A stretch of 64,000 bases of DNA from Bacilliculturomica massiliensis (GCF_900605495.1 NZ_LR027603.1:497997-561996); one strand, 5' to 3'. Shown: positions 16,139 to 29,470, counted from the stretch's first letter. Notes: generated by a model not told the origin, from the letters alone. Translations and numbers: made by a program.

Positions 16139-16387
16139 ATGAATATTTTGGTGATCGACAACGATCCGGCGGAGCTGGAACGGCTGACGGCGTGTCTGCA
16201 GGAGAAGGGGGCGGACGTAAAGGTGACGGCCTTTACCGATCCGCTGCTGGCCGTAAAGTACGGGTACAACAACCCTGTGGATGTGGTATACGCAAAGACC
16301 GACATGCGGGGACTGGGCGGAGAGGACGTGGCGCGGCTGCTGCGGAACATTCACCCGGACATTCGGATCGAACTGCAGGACACGTAA
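16139..16387 (+). CDS. Short, degenerate receiver-like protein
   Basis: 82 residues that resemble the first two thirds of a response-regulator receiver: ILVIDNDPAELERL at the start and DVVYAKTDMRGLGGEDVARLLR where a receiver would have its phospho-site. By alignment the acceptor Asp is replaced by Lys in YAKTDM, and the last helices with the conserved Lys are missing. It therefore probably cannot be phosphorylated and could act as a protein-interaction module or be a decaying gene. AAAAAGGAG precedes the ATG. It lies 20 bases before the diguanylate cyclase gene, with which it is probably co-transcribed. Confidence 0.7.
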   Translation: MNILVIDNDPAELERLTACLQEKGADVKVTAFTDPLLAVKYGYNNPVDVVYAKTDMRGLGGEDVARLLRNIHPDIRIELQDT

Positions 16388-16407
16388 TAAGGAGGAGAGG
16401 AAACTCC

Positions 16408-18063
16408 ATGAAATCCATTCAAACCAAGTTTATAGCACTCATACTGAGCTGTGTGCTGCTTTCCTCCGTGGTGATCGGAGGAGCCGGCGTTCGCATTGCT
16501 CATACGGTGGTGGACCGGGATTCCGCCCAGATCATGAATCTGCTCTGCAGCGAAAAAGCCTGCGAGCTGGACGCCCTGTTTTCCCGGATCGAGCAGTCGG
16601 TGAAAACGCTGGCGCTTTATACTGCGGATCACATGGAGAGTCTGGAACGGTTGAAAACAGACGAGGCCTATATGCAAGAGTACACGTCGGATCTGAAGTC
16701 CGTGGCCGTTACCGCGGCCAACAATACCGACGGGGCGCTGGCGGTCTACGTCCGGTTCAATCCGGACTTCACCTCGCCTACTTCCGGCCTTTTCTGGAGC
16801 AGGACCACGCGCAACGGCAGCTTTCAGGAGCTGACGCCCACGGATTTCTCCACCTACAGCCCCTCTGACTCGGAGCATGTGGGCTGGTACTATATCCCGG
16901 TGAACAACGGCGCTGCCACGTGGATGGCGCCTTATTTCAATCAAAACATCGGCGTTGAGATGGTCTCCTACGTCATCCCCATCTACAAGGACAACGAGAC
17001 GGCAGGGGTAGTGGGAATGGATATTGATTTCAGCATCATCGAGGATGTGGTAAACGGCACCCGGGTCTACGACAGCGGATACGCTTTTCTGGCGGATTCA
17101 GAGGGCCAGGTGGTATGCCACAGGGAGATACCCATGGGAACGCCCATGGCAAACGTGGACGCAAGCCTTATCCCGGTGGCCGCCGAGCTGGAAAACGGGA
17201 CTACGGGCAGCAGTCTGTTCAGCTATAGCTGGAAGGGAAAAAAGAAGGAACTGTCCTTTCGAACCCTGCGAAATGAGATGCATCTGGCTGTCACTGCGCC
17301 TGTCTCAGAGATCGACGCGGCGAGAAACAGTCTGATCCTGCACATTCTCACGGCGCTGGCGCTGATCTCGGCCTTGTCCGTAGCGCTGACGGTGCTGTTC
17401 ACGCGCCGTCTCATCCGGCCCCTGAAGGAACTCAATGAGGCGGCGAAGAAAATTGCAGAAGGCGATCTCAGCGTGACCATCAGCAATCAGACGAAAGACG
17501 AGGTGGGCACTCTGGCGGACAGCTTCCAGAAGACAGTAGACAGCCTGCAGAAATACATCACTTATATCAACGGGCTGGCCTATCGGGATCCTTTGACCGG
17601 CGTGAAGAATAAGACCGCTTATCTGGAGGCTGAACGGCAGATGGAAGAGCGGATGCGCACGGGTCAGCCGGAATTCGCCGTGGTAGTGATGGATATCAAC
17701 GGCCTGAAAAAGGTGAACGATACCTGCGGTCACGATTTCGGCGATATCCTGATCATGAACGCCTGCAAACTGATCTGCAGGACCTTTAAACGCAGCGCCG
17801 TCTATCGGGTGGGCGGAGACGAATTCGTAGTCATTCTGGAAAACTCCGATCTGGAGCATTACGCCGAACTGCTGGAGGCCTTTTCCCGGGAGATCGAAGA
17901 AAGCTGCAGCGCCGGGGGCAGCGACGCGCTGTCCATCGCCCGGGGCATCGCCATCTATGACAGAGAGACAGATCTGGTGTTCGCCAACGTGTTTAAGCGG
18001 GCCGACGACGCCATGTACCAGAATAAAGCGGCGATGAAGGCTCAGCGGAAAGGAACGGTATGA
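16408..18063 (+). CDS. Membrane diguanylate cyclase (dCACHE-HAMP-GGDEF)
   Basis: 551 residues. A membrane helix (about 7-29) is followed by an extracellular dCACHE-like sensor (about 35-300), a second helix (LILHILTALALISALSVALTVLF), HAMP (RPLKELNEAAKKIAEGDLSV...) and a GGDEF domain from about 391. The catalytic motif is RVGGDEFVVIL, with the metal/substrate Asp in VMDINGLKKVND. It should make cyclic di-GMP in response to an external small molecule. The RxxD inhibitory site expected just before GGDEF is not present. AGGAGGAGAGG lies before the ATG. Its stop overlaps the start of the SLH protein by 4 bases. Confidence 0.92.
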   Translation: MKSIQTKFIALILSCVLLSSVVIGGAGVRIAHTVVDRDSAQIMNLLCSEKACELDALFSRIEQSVKTLALYTADHMESLERLKTDEAYMQEYTSDLKSVAVTAANNTDGALAVYVRFNPDFTSPTSGLFWSRTTRNGSFQELTPTDFSTYSPSDSEHVGWYYIPVNNGAATWMAPYFNQNIGVEMVSYVIPIYKDNETAGVVGMDIDFSIIEDVVNGTRVYDSGYAFLADSEGQVVCHREIPMGTPMANVDASLIPVAAELENGTTGSSLFSYSWKGKKKELSFRTLRNEMHLAVTAPVSEIDAARNSLILHILTALALISALSVALTVLFTRRLIRPLKELNEAAKKIAEGDLSVTISNQTKDEVGTLADSFQKTVDSLQKYITYINGLAYRDPLTGVKNKTAYLEAERQMEERMRTGQPEFAVVVMDINGLKKVNDTCGHDFGDILIMNACKLICRTFKRSAVYRVGGDEFVVILENSDLEHYAELLEAFSREIEESCSAGGSDALSIARGIAIYDRETDLVFANVFKRADDAMYQNKAAMKAQRKGTV

Positions 18064-21000
18064 ATCAAGGGACAAAAAGGACAATAAGAAGACGGTCGGT
18101 CAGCCTTCTGTTGTGCCTGTGCATGGCGCTGACCCTGCCGGCGAGCTTATCGTTCGCGGAGGAGAATGTTGTGACCGGCGTGATTTCAGGAAACGCAACG
18201 TGGGGCGATGTGACGCTGGCCGGGGACATCGCGCTGGACCCCGGCGTCACCGTTCGACTGGCGGGGACGGTGACCGTCAGCGGGGCCGTGACGCTGCGCG
18301 GAGGTACGCTGATCCGAGAGACGGGCAACGAGAAAATTTTGTTTTCCATCGAAAGAAACGGCAGCCTGATCCTTGAAAACGTCACTTTGGACGGAGGCGG
18401 TGAGAAGAACGGCGGTCTGTGGAGCGGCCAGGGCGGAAACAGTATTCTGGCTGTGAAGGCCGGCGGCGTGCTGACGCTGAACAATGGAGCGGTGGTGGGC
18501 AACCACTTTGCCCCCTCGGGCATGACGCTGGGCGGCTTTGATTCCGGAGCGGCGGTCCACGTCTATAAAGGCGGCACGCTGACCATGAACGATGGAAGCG
18601 CGCTTCAAAATGGACGCAATGAGGCCGGCGGATGGGGCGCGGGCGTCAGCAACTGGGGTGACTTCTCCATGAATGGCGGCGCGATCTCGGGATTCACGGC
18701 GGAGGCCACGTATACGTCGGTGGGCCCTATCGGTGAAACAAAAACGGTGACCGGAGGAGACGGCGGCGGTGTGTTTAACGCCGGTTACTTCGCCATGCGC
18801 GGAGGAGAGATTTTCGGAAACGCTGCGGCGGAGTTCGGCGGCGGCGTGGCAAATTATGCTGTTGGAAATTCCCCTGCCTTCGATCTATATGACGGCGCCC
18901 AGATCAGGGGAAATATCATTACCGCCGGCGCCCTTAGCATCGTGGGCGGCGGAGGCGTATACAGCAATAAAGGAGCCGTTTTTACCATGCACGGCGGCAG
19001 GATCGCGGACAATAATATGGCGTCCATAGCCACCGGAGGATATGATGTCTATGGGGGCGGCGGCATTTTCCTGCATGACGGGAAGTTCACAATGGAAGGC
19101 GGCGCGGTCTCCGGCAATCACGCGGAGGAATATGGCGGCGGCATATTTGTTTACGGCAGAAATGCGGAGACGGAGATCAAGGGCGGGACCATTTCCAGAA
19201 ACAACGCTGAAAAGTATGGCGGCGGCATTCATGATTATCTGGGCGCAGTCACCCTGGATCCGCAGACCGACGGCGATCTGGTGATCTCCGGCAACAGCGC
19301 ATCGAACGGCGGCGGCCTGTGTGTTGAGGCAGGCGCGGTTGCCATGAACGGCGGCGCTGTCACCGCAAATACCGCCGCGGGAACCTCTGGGGGCGGCGTG
19401 CTTATTACGGGAGGAACTTTCACCATGAACGGCGGAACAGTGTCCAAAAACGCGGCCGCCCAGGGCGGCGGGATCTGCCATTACGGAGGGGATTTCGTCC
19501 TGAGCGGCGGCGCTGTCGCTCAGAATAATGCTGATTACGGCGACGGCGTTGTGACCCGTGCGCCTTCCAAACTGCTGGGCGGAGCGATCTCCGACAACAG
19601 TGCGGCCCTGTCCGGCAGTAATGTGTACGTGGCCGCATCCTGTTATATCGGAGGCGGTATTCAGGCCCCCTCAGGGCTGTACATTGCCAGAAACAAGGGC
19701 CTCGTGGTTCTCGATCCCCTGACCTCGGAGGCGGCGCTGGGCGTGATCCTGGAGGCCCCGCCCACAGTCCCGGGGGAGAAGGTGCGGGTGGCGGTGAATT
19801 CTGTAAACGACGGCAGACTGACGGCCGGCGATCTGGCCCGTTTTACCTATGACGGCAGATCCTGTGCCCTTGGACTGGACGGCGGCGACGGCAAAATTTA
19901 CGCCTATGTTTCCGCGACCCAGCCTGCCGTCCGCATTGACTACGAAAGGGAAACGCTGCTGGATCTGCCTGATTCCGGCACCTATACCATCGACGGGGTG
20001 GAATATACAGCGGGCAGCGGCGGCCCCTCCGGGATCGAGACGGGCTGGTTTGGAACGACGCTGAAGATCGTCAGGAAAGGCGGAGGAGCGGTGCTGGACA
20101 GCCAGCCGCAGTATCTGACCGTCCCGGAACGGCCTGCGGCGCCCTCACTGACCGTGACCCACGGCAGCCGTGCGGACTGGAAGGACGGCCGGATCTCCGG
20201 CGTGGCGGATAACATGGAGTACAGCGCCGACGGCGGCGCCACCTGGAAAGACGTGCCGTCGGACGAGCTGAGCGGGCTGGGCGCAGGCAGTTATCTGGCG
20301 CGGGTCAAGGCCAGCAACGCCGATGAGAACTTCCGTTCCGCCACTGCGTCCGCCGTGATCTATACCGCTCCCTACGCCGTGACCGACGTGCCCCTTGGCA
20401 TTACTTCTTCCTCTGCGATCCTGGGGGGAAGGGTCCTCAAGGGAACGGAGAACTACACAGCCTCTTTCCGCTACTGTGCAGCGGGAACGAATCGCTGGGT
20501 GGATGTGGCTGGAGATGGAACGGTCCATTCTGGAGATATCTCCTTTGGATCCACTACGATCTCCGGACTGACGCCGAACACCGAGTATGAAGTCTGCCTC
20601 ACCGCCGAGGCTGAGTCCGGCGGTCTCAGCCACAGCGCCCGCATCTTCTTCCGCACGTCACCCTCCAGCCAGCCATCGGGCGGCAGGATCGACGCGGAGG
20701 TGACGGGGAGCACATCGCCGCAGAGCGTGACGGTTTCCGTCCAGCTGGGCGATACGGTGCTGGCCAGCGCTTCTGGAGAGGTATCGGACGGAGCGCCGTT
20801 TCGAACCTTCTTCCCCGGTCTTCCCGACGGAGTGTACAGTGTAGTCTGCGTCAGCGGCCACTTCATCGAGACCCGCAGCGTGACCGTGGAGAAGGGCGTC
20901 GTCTCAGAAAATCCTGAGTTTACCATTCCCTCAGGGATCATCAACACCGTGCTGAAGCAGGTGGGCGACGAGACGCCTCCGGCGGCGGTTCGGGGACTGC

Positions 21001-22385
21001 CGGAATTGGTCACGGACGATGATAAAAGGGCTGCGGCGAAAGGCATTGAGATCGAATATAAGTTGACCATAGCGAAAAACGATGAAGGAAGCGCGGCCGG
21101 AGCAGCTGATTTGAAACTTCTGGCGGCAAAAGAGGGAAAGTCAGAAAAACTGTATTATCTGGATATCACTCTGACAAGGACCACCGTCGCCACAGACAGA
21201 GCGGTGGAAGTGAAAGCGATAACCGATGGGAGCCTGATCCTGGAGATAGCGTTTCCCGTTCCGAAGGAATTGTCCGGCAGGAAAAATATCGTTGTGATCC
21301 GCCATCACGATGGAACCGCGGCCACGCTGGCGGCTTTTGACAGCCGCCAGCCGGGGAAGGTCTTCCCCGGCGAGGGCTTCTTTGTGGATAGCGGCATGGG
21401 ATATGCGTTTATCTATGCAAAGAAATTTTCAACCTATGCGCTGGCATATGAGGAAGCGCCGCCCATAGGCGGCAACGGTTCCCACGGCGGCTCATCGGGC
21501 GGTTCCGCCCGCTATACGCTGACCTATGTATTAAACGGAGGGACAGGCGTTTCCAATGAACAGTACAACGGCGGCACGACGGTGCAGCTGGGCAAAACGC
21601 CTGTGCGGGAAGGCTGGGTCTTCACCGGCTGGTTTGCCGACGAGGGACTGACGGAGAAGATCAGTGAAATCACCATGACCTCGGGCAAAACCATTTACGC
21701 GGGCTGGCGGCGTGCCGGTCTGCCCGCCGTGCCGGAAATGCTCAACGGAGAGGAACATTTCGCTTACATGTCCGGCTATCCTGACGGTACGGTGCGTCCG
21801 GAAGCTCCGATCGCGCGGATGGAAGTGGCCATGATCTTCTATCGTCTGCTGCGGGACGATGTGCGCGATCAGTACGAAACGACGCACAATGATTTTTCCG
21901 ACGTGAGCCCTTCGGACTGGTATGGCAAAGCGGTGTCCACTCTGGCCAATATGGGCGTGCTCTCCGGACGTGGCGGCGGAACTTTCAGCCCTGATTCGCC
22001 CATCACCCGGGCGGAGTTTGCAGCGGTGGCGGCGAAGTTTTGCGACGAGTATTACTCGGGCGCCGATGCGTTCTCCGATATAGGGGGACATTGGGCGAGA
22101 CGCCAGATCAATCTGGCCGCGTCCGCCGGTTGGATCAGCGGGCTTGGGGACGGAACTTTCGCTCCGGAGCGGCATATCACCCGGGCGGAGGCGGTCACCC
22201 TGATCAACCGCATGCTGATGCGCCTGCCCCAGACGCCGGAGGCTCTGCTCGACGGCATGCGGACGTGGCCGGATAATCAGGATACGGAAAAGTGGTACTA
22301 TCTTGCCGTTCAGGAGGCCACAAACGGCCACGGTTACAGTCGTGATGAGGACGGCCTTTATGAGCGGTGGACGAAATTGTACTGA
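18060..22385 (+). CDS. Large SLH-anchored surface protein with beta-helix and InlB-type repeats
   Basis: 1441 residues. The Sec signal peptide (MNQGTKRTIRRRSVSLLLCLCMALTL...) is followed by a right-handed beta-helix region (about 40-560) rich in repeats of the type GGGIF..GGTFTMNGGTVSKN, fibronectin-like segments (about 690-880), a flg_new/InlB-type repeat (YTLTYVLNGGTG...GWFAD...TIYAGW, about 1150-1220) and three SLH domains (about 1233-1420) with FSDV..DWY and FSDIGGHWA motifs. It should be held on the cell wall by the SLH domains and bind a surface, glycan or partner cell. It is translationally coupled (ATGA) to the diguanylate cyclase, which suggests cyclic di-GMP-linked adhesion. Confidence 0.92.
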   Translation: MNQGTKRTIRRRSVSLLLCLCMALTLPASLSFAEENVVTGVISGNATWGDVTLAGDIALDPGVTVRLAGTVTVSGAVTLRGGTLIRETGNEKILFSIERNGSLILENVTLDGGGEKNGGLWSGQGGNSILAVKAGGVLTLNNGAVVGNHFAPSGMTLGGFDSGAAVHVYKGGTLTMNDGSALQNGRNEAGGWGAGVSNWGDFSMNGGAISGFTAEATYTSVGPIGETKTVTGGDGGGVFNAGYFAMRGGEIFGNAAAEFGGGVANYAVGNSPAFDLYDGAQIRGNIITAGALSIVGGGGVYSNKGAVFTMHGGRIADNNMASIATGGYDVYGGGGIFLHDGKFTMEGGAVSGNHAEEYGGGIFVYGRNAETEIKGGTISRNNAEKYGGGIHDYLGAVTLDPQTDGDLVISGNSASNGGGLCVEAGAVAMNGGAVTANTAAGTSGGGVLITGGTFTMNGGTVSKNAAAQGGGICHYGGDFVLSGGAVAQNNADYGDGVVTRAPSKLLGGAISDNSAALSGSNVYVAASCYIGGGIQAPSGLYIARNKGLVVLDPLTSEAALGVILEAPPTVPGEKVRVAVNSVNDGRLTAGDLARFTYDGRSCALGLDGGDGKIYAYVSATQPAVRIDYERETLLDLPDSGTYTIDGVEYTAGSGGPSGIETGWFGTTLKIVRKGGGAVLDSQPQYLTVPERPAAPSLTVTHGSRADWKDGRISGVADNMEYSADGGATWKDVPSDELSGLGAGSYLARVKASNADENFRSATASAVIYTAPYAVTDVPLGITSSSAILGGRVLKGTENYTASFRYCAAGTNRWVDVAGDGTVHSGDISFGSTTISGLTPNTEYEVCLTAEAESGGLSHSARIFFRTSPSSQPSGGRIDAEVTGSTSPQSVTVSVQLGDTVLASASGEVSDGAPFRTFFPGLPDGVYSVVCVSGHFIETRSVTVEKGVVSENPEFTIPSGIINTVLKQVGDETPPAAVRGLPELVTDDDKRAAAKGIEIEYKLTIAKNDEGSAAGAADLKLLAAKEGKSEKLYYLDITLTRTTVATDRAVEVKAITDGSLILEIAFPVPKELSGRKNIVVIRHHDGTAATLAAFDSRQPGKVFPGEGFFVDSGMGYAFIYAKKFSTYALAYEEAPPIGGNGSHGGSSGGSARYTLTYVLNGGTGVSNEQYNGGTTVQLGKTPVREGWVFTGWFADEGLTEKISEITMTSGKTIYAGWRRAGLPAVPEMLNGEEHFAYMSGYPDGTVRPEAPIARMEVAMIFYRLLRDDVRDQYETTHNDFSDVSPSDWYGKAVSTLANMGVLSGRGGGTFSPDSPITRAEFAAVAAKFCDEYYSGADAFSDIGGHWARRQINLAASAGWISGLGDGTFAPERHITRAEAVTLINRMLMRLPQTPEALLDGMRTWPDNQDTEKWYYLAVQEATNGHGYSRDEDGLYERWTKLY

Positions 22386-22554
22386 TATTCCGGCGAAAGT
22401 CCGCAGCCCGAATGGAGATAAAAAACAGGACTGCACACAAGCCGGAATGAAATATAAAATAGTGAGTTTCTGAGCCGTCTGATCTGACAAGCCGGGCTCC
22501 GCACGGGGCCCGCGGAATATCATTCATGTATGAGTAACAGGAAACTGAGCCTCA

Positions 22555-22608
22555 ATAAAAACGTCCGGAAGATCTTTCTGATAGCAAAGAGATTCCGGAT
22601 GTTTTTAT
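22555..22608 (+). terminator. Terminator of the surface-protein operon
   Basis: Stem AAAAACGTCCGGAA with TTCCGGATGTTTTT and a T-rich tail. The region 22386-22897 otherwise holds no gene. Its second half carries the promoter and dyads of the U32 gene. Confidence 0.75.
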
Positions 22609-22660
22609 TTGTCACAGGTTCATTTCATTTTCAGGAGCTTTATTGTTTCCGTTCAGTTTG

Positions 22661-22730
22661 TTAAAATGGCCGCGTGGCCGCAGAATTTAACAGAAAAGAT
22701 TTTTTTAGATTTTAACAAGATGTGTTAAAA
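22661..22730. promoter_or_regulatory. Paired TGTTAAAA dyads upstream of the U32 promoter
   Basis: A perfect dyad TTTTAACA (22710-22717), 5 bases, TGTTAAAA (22723-22730) ends 10 bp before the -35 element. A looser pair of TGTTAAAAT and AATTTAACA lies at about 22661-22693. They look like operator sites for an unknown regulator. Confidence 0.5.
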
Positions 22731-22740
22731 TGAATGGAAA

Positions 22741-22769
22741 TTGACGATTTTCCCGGGGCTTGATATAAT
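22741..22769 (+). promoter_or_regulatory. Promoter of the U32 gene
   Basis: TTGACG (22741-22746) and TATAAT (22764-22769) with a 17-bp spacer. The leader is about 120 nt and very GC-rich. Confidence 0.75.
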
Positions 22770-22897
22770 ACCATATCAACGATCCGGGGGGCCGGGGGCG
22801 TCGCGCGGGGGTCCCTTTCCACGGGGCGCACACGAAATATAAATGAGACAGAAGATCAATACAATAGAAAAGTACGTAAAAACAGGAGAAAACACAT

Positions 22898-25732
22898 ATG
22901 AATCGAATTCCGGAATTATTGGCGCCGGTGGGTGGACCGCGGCAGCTTCGGGCCGCTGTGGAGAACGGGGCGGACGCCGTCTACATGGGAGGCAGGCTGT
23001 TCAATGCCAGAATGAACGCGGACAATTTTACGGAGGAATCTATGGCGGAGGCTGTGGAATACGCTCACATGCGGGGCGTGGATATCCACGTGACCATGAA
23101 CACGCTGCTGCGGGACGACGAGCTGCCGGCGGCCGTTGAGCAGGCCGCGAAGCTGTACGAGGCAGGGGCCGACGCCTTTATCATTCAGGATCTGGGCTTC
23201 GCGGCTCTGCTGCGAAAGCATTTCCCGGAGATGACGCTGCACTTGAGCACTCAGGGCACGATCTACAATCTGTCGGGTGTGAGACAGGCGGCGGAGCTGG
23301 GCTTTTCCCGGGTGGTTCTGGCCAGAGAACTGTCGCTGGAGGAGATACGCGCCGTCACGGCGGGGGCCGGCGTGGAGATCGAGGTCTTCGTACACGGCGC
23401 GCTCTGCATGTGTTATTCCGGTCAGTGCCAGATGAGCCGGATCATCGGGGGACGCAGCGGGAACCGGGGGGAGTGCGCCCAGCCCTGCCGGCTGGCCTAT
23501 GAGATATACCGGCAGGAGGCCGGACTCTCCGTTTCCGCTGACAGCGCCGGCGCGTTTCGGGCGGAATGCGCCGGCCGGCCGGCGGAGCCCTGGGGACTTC
23601 GAAAGATGGGCGAGGGATATCTGCTCAGTCCCAGGGATATCTGCACGGTGGATCATCTGGGCCAGCTGTCGGAGGCAGGGGTGGCGTCGCTGAAGATCGA
23701 GGGCAGGATGAAATCACCGGAGTACGTGGCCGTGGTGACCGGGATCTACCGCAGATATCTGGATGAATACGCCCGAAACGGAGCATACCGGGTGTCGGAG
23801 GAAGATCGTCTGGCCCTGCATCAGATCTTCAGCCGCGGCGCCTTCACTGCCGGTTATCTGACGGGCAATCCGGGAAAAGATCTGCTGTCCGGCGATCTGC
23901 CCAAGCATCAGGGCGTGCGCATCGGAAAGGTGGTCTCCTATCATCCCGGAAAGCGGACCGCCGTGGTGCGTATCGACAAAACGGGGCGGGAGGCCGGAAA
24001 GGGAACTGCAGGAAAAGGCGAGGCCGCCGTTCTTTCCATCGGCGACGGCGTGGAGATCCGCAGCGCCGAGCTGACCGGCAACGTCATCACCTATATAAAA
24101 GGAAACGAGATCGGATACCTGACCGGACGGATCGAGCCCGGCGACGCCGTCTACAAGATCACGGACAAGGCGCTCATGGAAAAGGCCCGGGCCAGTTACG
24201 AGATGAAAAGCGGAAGCGAACAGAAAAATTCGCGCAAACGCGATATATTAATGAAGCTGTACGCGAGACCGGGTGAACATGTGGCGCTGACCGCGTGGGA
24301 CGCGGAGCCTGCCGCAGGGACGGAAGGGGACGGGAAGGCCGGCGGCGAGGAAGGGAAAGCGGGCAATGCAGCGGCGGACAGAAACGAGACCGCTGCGGCG
24401 GCGGAAGCGCGGTCCGAAGCGAAGGCTGAGCCTGCGCTGAACCGGCCCCTGGATCGGGAGACCGTTTTGAAGCAGTTGGAGAAAACAGGCGGGACGCCTT
24501 TCCGGTTGGCCGGTCTAGAGCTGGATCTGGGTACGGAGCCGGTGTCTGTCCGTCTCTCCGTGCTGAACGAACTCAGAAGGAGCGTGTTGGAGGAGCTGGA
24601 GCGTCGGCTGAACCGCCAGGCACGGACCGGCCGCCGCCTGGCAGAAGAGCGGGTGTCCCAGGCCGTTGCCGCTGCCGCCCCGGGGAAAGCAGCGGAGCTT
24701 TCGCGCCCATGGGACTCCCCGGACGGGTCGGCCCCCATGGATCCACCGCAGCCGCGGCGGATCCCGAAGATATGCTATTATTTATTTGAGGCCGGCGTGG
24801 AGATGCTGGAGCTGGCGAAGACGGCGGAACGGGAGATACCGGGATGGGGCCGTCTGCCCGTGAGCCGGTATTATCTGCCCTACGAGATGTTTCTGGATCC
24901 CGAAGCCGCGGATGTTCTGGAAGAACTGCGGAGAGCGGGGAAGGAGACCGTTCCCTTCATTCCGGCGGTCACTCGGGGGCGGGAGGACGCGTTTATAGAG
25001 GAGAATCGGGAGAAAATCGTGGGCATCGCCCTTCAGTACGGCATATCTGTGGGAAATCCTGCGCACATTCGGATCTTCGCAGAGACCGGCGCCAGGGTGT
25101 ACGGCGATTTTGGACTGAATTTTTATAATAGGGCCGATCTGAGGCTTGGGGCGGAGCTGGGATTGGCGGGAACAGTCCTTTCCAACGAGACGCTGACAGG
25201 AGCCGGAGCCGCCGGCGCGGAACGGAGCCGCAGCAGATCCGGCAGCCCGGGTTTTGACGGACAAAAGGGTTTTGACTACGCGGCGGCCGGAAAAGAAGCC
25301 CGGGATCTGGGCATGGAACTGGAGGCCGCAGCCGGAGGCTGGATCCCGCTCATGATCAGCGCTCACTGCCCGGTGGGAGATGTGGGAAAAGGCTGCGGCC
25401 GCTTCCGCTCCCTGGCCGGTCAGACCAGAGCGGCCAGGGCTGAGGCCCATGGAGATGGGGAGGACTTTTTCTGCGGCGAAAAGGACAGTTTTGCGCCAAA
25501 AAAGGACCGTTTCTACATGGAAAAGGGTCTATGCGACGCCGGACGGTATTACCTGAGAGACAGGAAAAGCCAGTTTTATCCGATTCTGACAAGGAAGAGG
25601 GATTGCCAGGTGTTAATATTTCGAGATAAAGATATAAACGATAGGGAAATTACTGGCGAAATCGCATCATCTGGGTTAGCAAACCTTAGATTTTACGGAA
25701 TTGACAAAAAAATATTTTGCGAAGCCCCATAA
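22898..25732 (+). CDS. Peptidase U32-family protein (tRNA hydroxylation TrhP/RlhA-like), long form
   Basis: 944 residues. The TIM-barrel core (1-280) has the family blocks ELLAPVGGPRQLRAAVENGADAVYMGG, LSTQGTIYN and EVFVHGALCMCYSGQC, plus the Cys set in SGNRGECAQPCRLAY that holds an iron-sulfur cluster in this family. The middle and C-terminal parts match the long DUF3656-type forms, with an Ala/Glu-rich linker near 455-520. Relatives use prephenate to hydroxylate tRNA or rRNA uridine or cytidine; protease activity is doubtful. From about codon 905 the DNA turns AT-rich and the usual last block after CQVLIF is not recognisable, so the C-terminus may be altered. Confidence 0.85.
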   Translation: MNRIPELLAPVGGPRQLRAAVENGADAVYMGGRLFNARMNADNFTEESMAEAVEYAHMRGVDIHVTMNTLLRDDELPAAVEQAAKLYEAGADAFIIQDLGFAALLRKHFPEMTLHLSTQGTIYNLSGVRQAAELGFSRVVLARELSLEEIRAVTAGAGVEIEVFVHGALCMCYSGQCQMSRIIGGRSGNRGECAQPCRLAYEIYRQEAGLSVSADSAGAFRAECAGRPAEPWGLRKMGEGYLLSPRDICTVDHLGQLSEAGVASLKIEGRMKSPEYVAVVTGIYRRYLDEYARNGAYRVSEEDRLALHQIFSRGAFTAGYLTGNPGKDLLSGDLPKHQGVRIGKVVSYHPGKRTAVVRIDKTGREAGKGTAGKGEAAVLSIGDGVEIRSAELTGNVITYIKGNEIGYLTGRIEPGDAVYKITDKALMEKARASYEMKSGSEQKNSRKRDILMKLYARPGEHVALTAWDAEPAAGTEGDGKAGGEEGKAGNAAADRNETAAAAEARSEAKAEPALNRPLDRETVLKQLEKTGGTPFRLAGLELDLGTEPVSVRLSVLNELRRSVLEELERRLNRQARTGRRLAEERVSQAVAAAAPGKAAELSRPWDSPDGSAPMDPPQPRRIPKICYYLFEAGVEMLELAKTAEREIPGWGRLPVSRYYLPYEMFLDPEAADVLEELRRAGKETVPFIPAVTRGREDAFIEENREKIVGIALQYGISVGNPAHIRIFAETGARVYGDFGLNFYNRADLRLGAELGLAGTVLSNETLTGAGAAGAERSRSRSGSPGFDGQKGFDYAAAGKEARDLGMELEAAAGGWIPLMISAHCPVGDVGKGCGRFRSLAGQTRAARAEAHGDGEDFFCGEKDSFAPKKDRFYMEKGLCDAGRYYLRDRKSQFYPILTRKRDCQVLIFRDKDINDREITGEIASSGLANLRFYGIDKKIFCEAP

Positions 25733-25734
25733 AC

Positions 25735-25763
25735 TTGATATTTTTGGACGTCCGTACTATAAT
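25735..25763 (+). promoter_or_regulatory. Promoter of the PFOR gene
   Basis: TTGATA (25735-25740) and TATAAT (25758-25763) with a 17-bp spacer, starting immediately after the U32 stop. The leader of about 180 nt holds a repeated CCGGCCGGC element near 25840 and 25891 and may fold. Confidence 0.75.
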
Positions 25764-25927
25764 AGACCCGTATGTATGTGTTCGTTTTGCTGTGAAAACG
25801 GCTGACATAATGAACCAACCATAGTTAGGTATACAAATACTTTCGGCCGGCAGAGGCATACACGAAAGCGTCTCTGCGCGCGGATATGTTCCGGCCGGCT
25901 GACAGTGGGTATATCGGTAGAGTCTAA

Positions 25928-29470
<3,543 letters not shown>

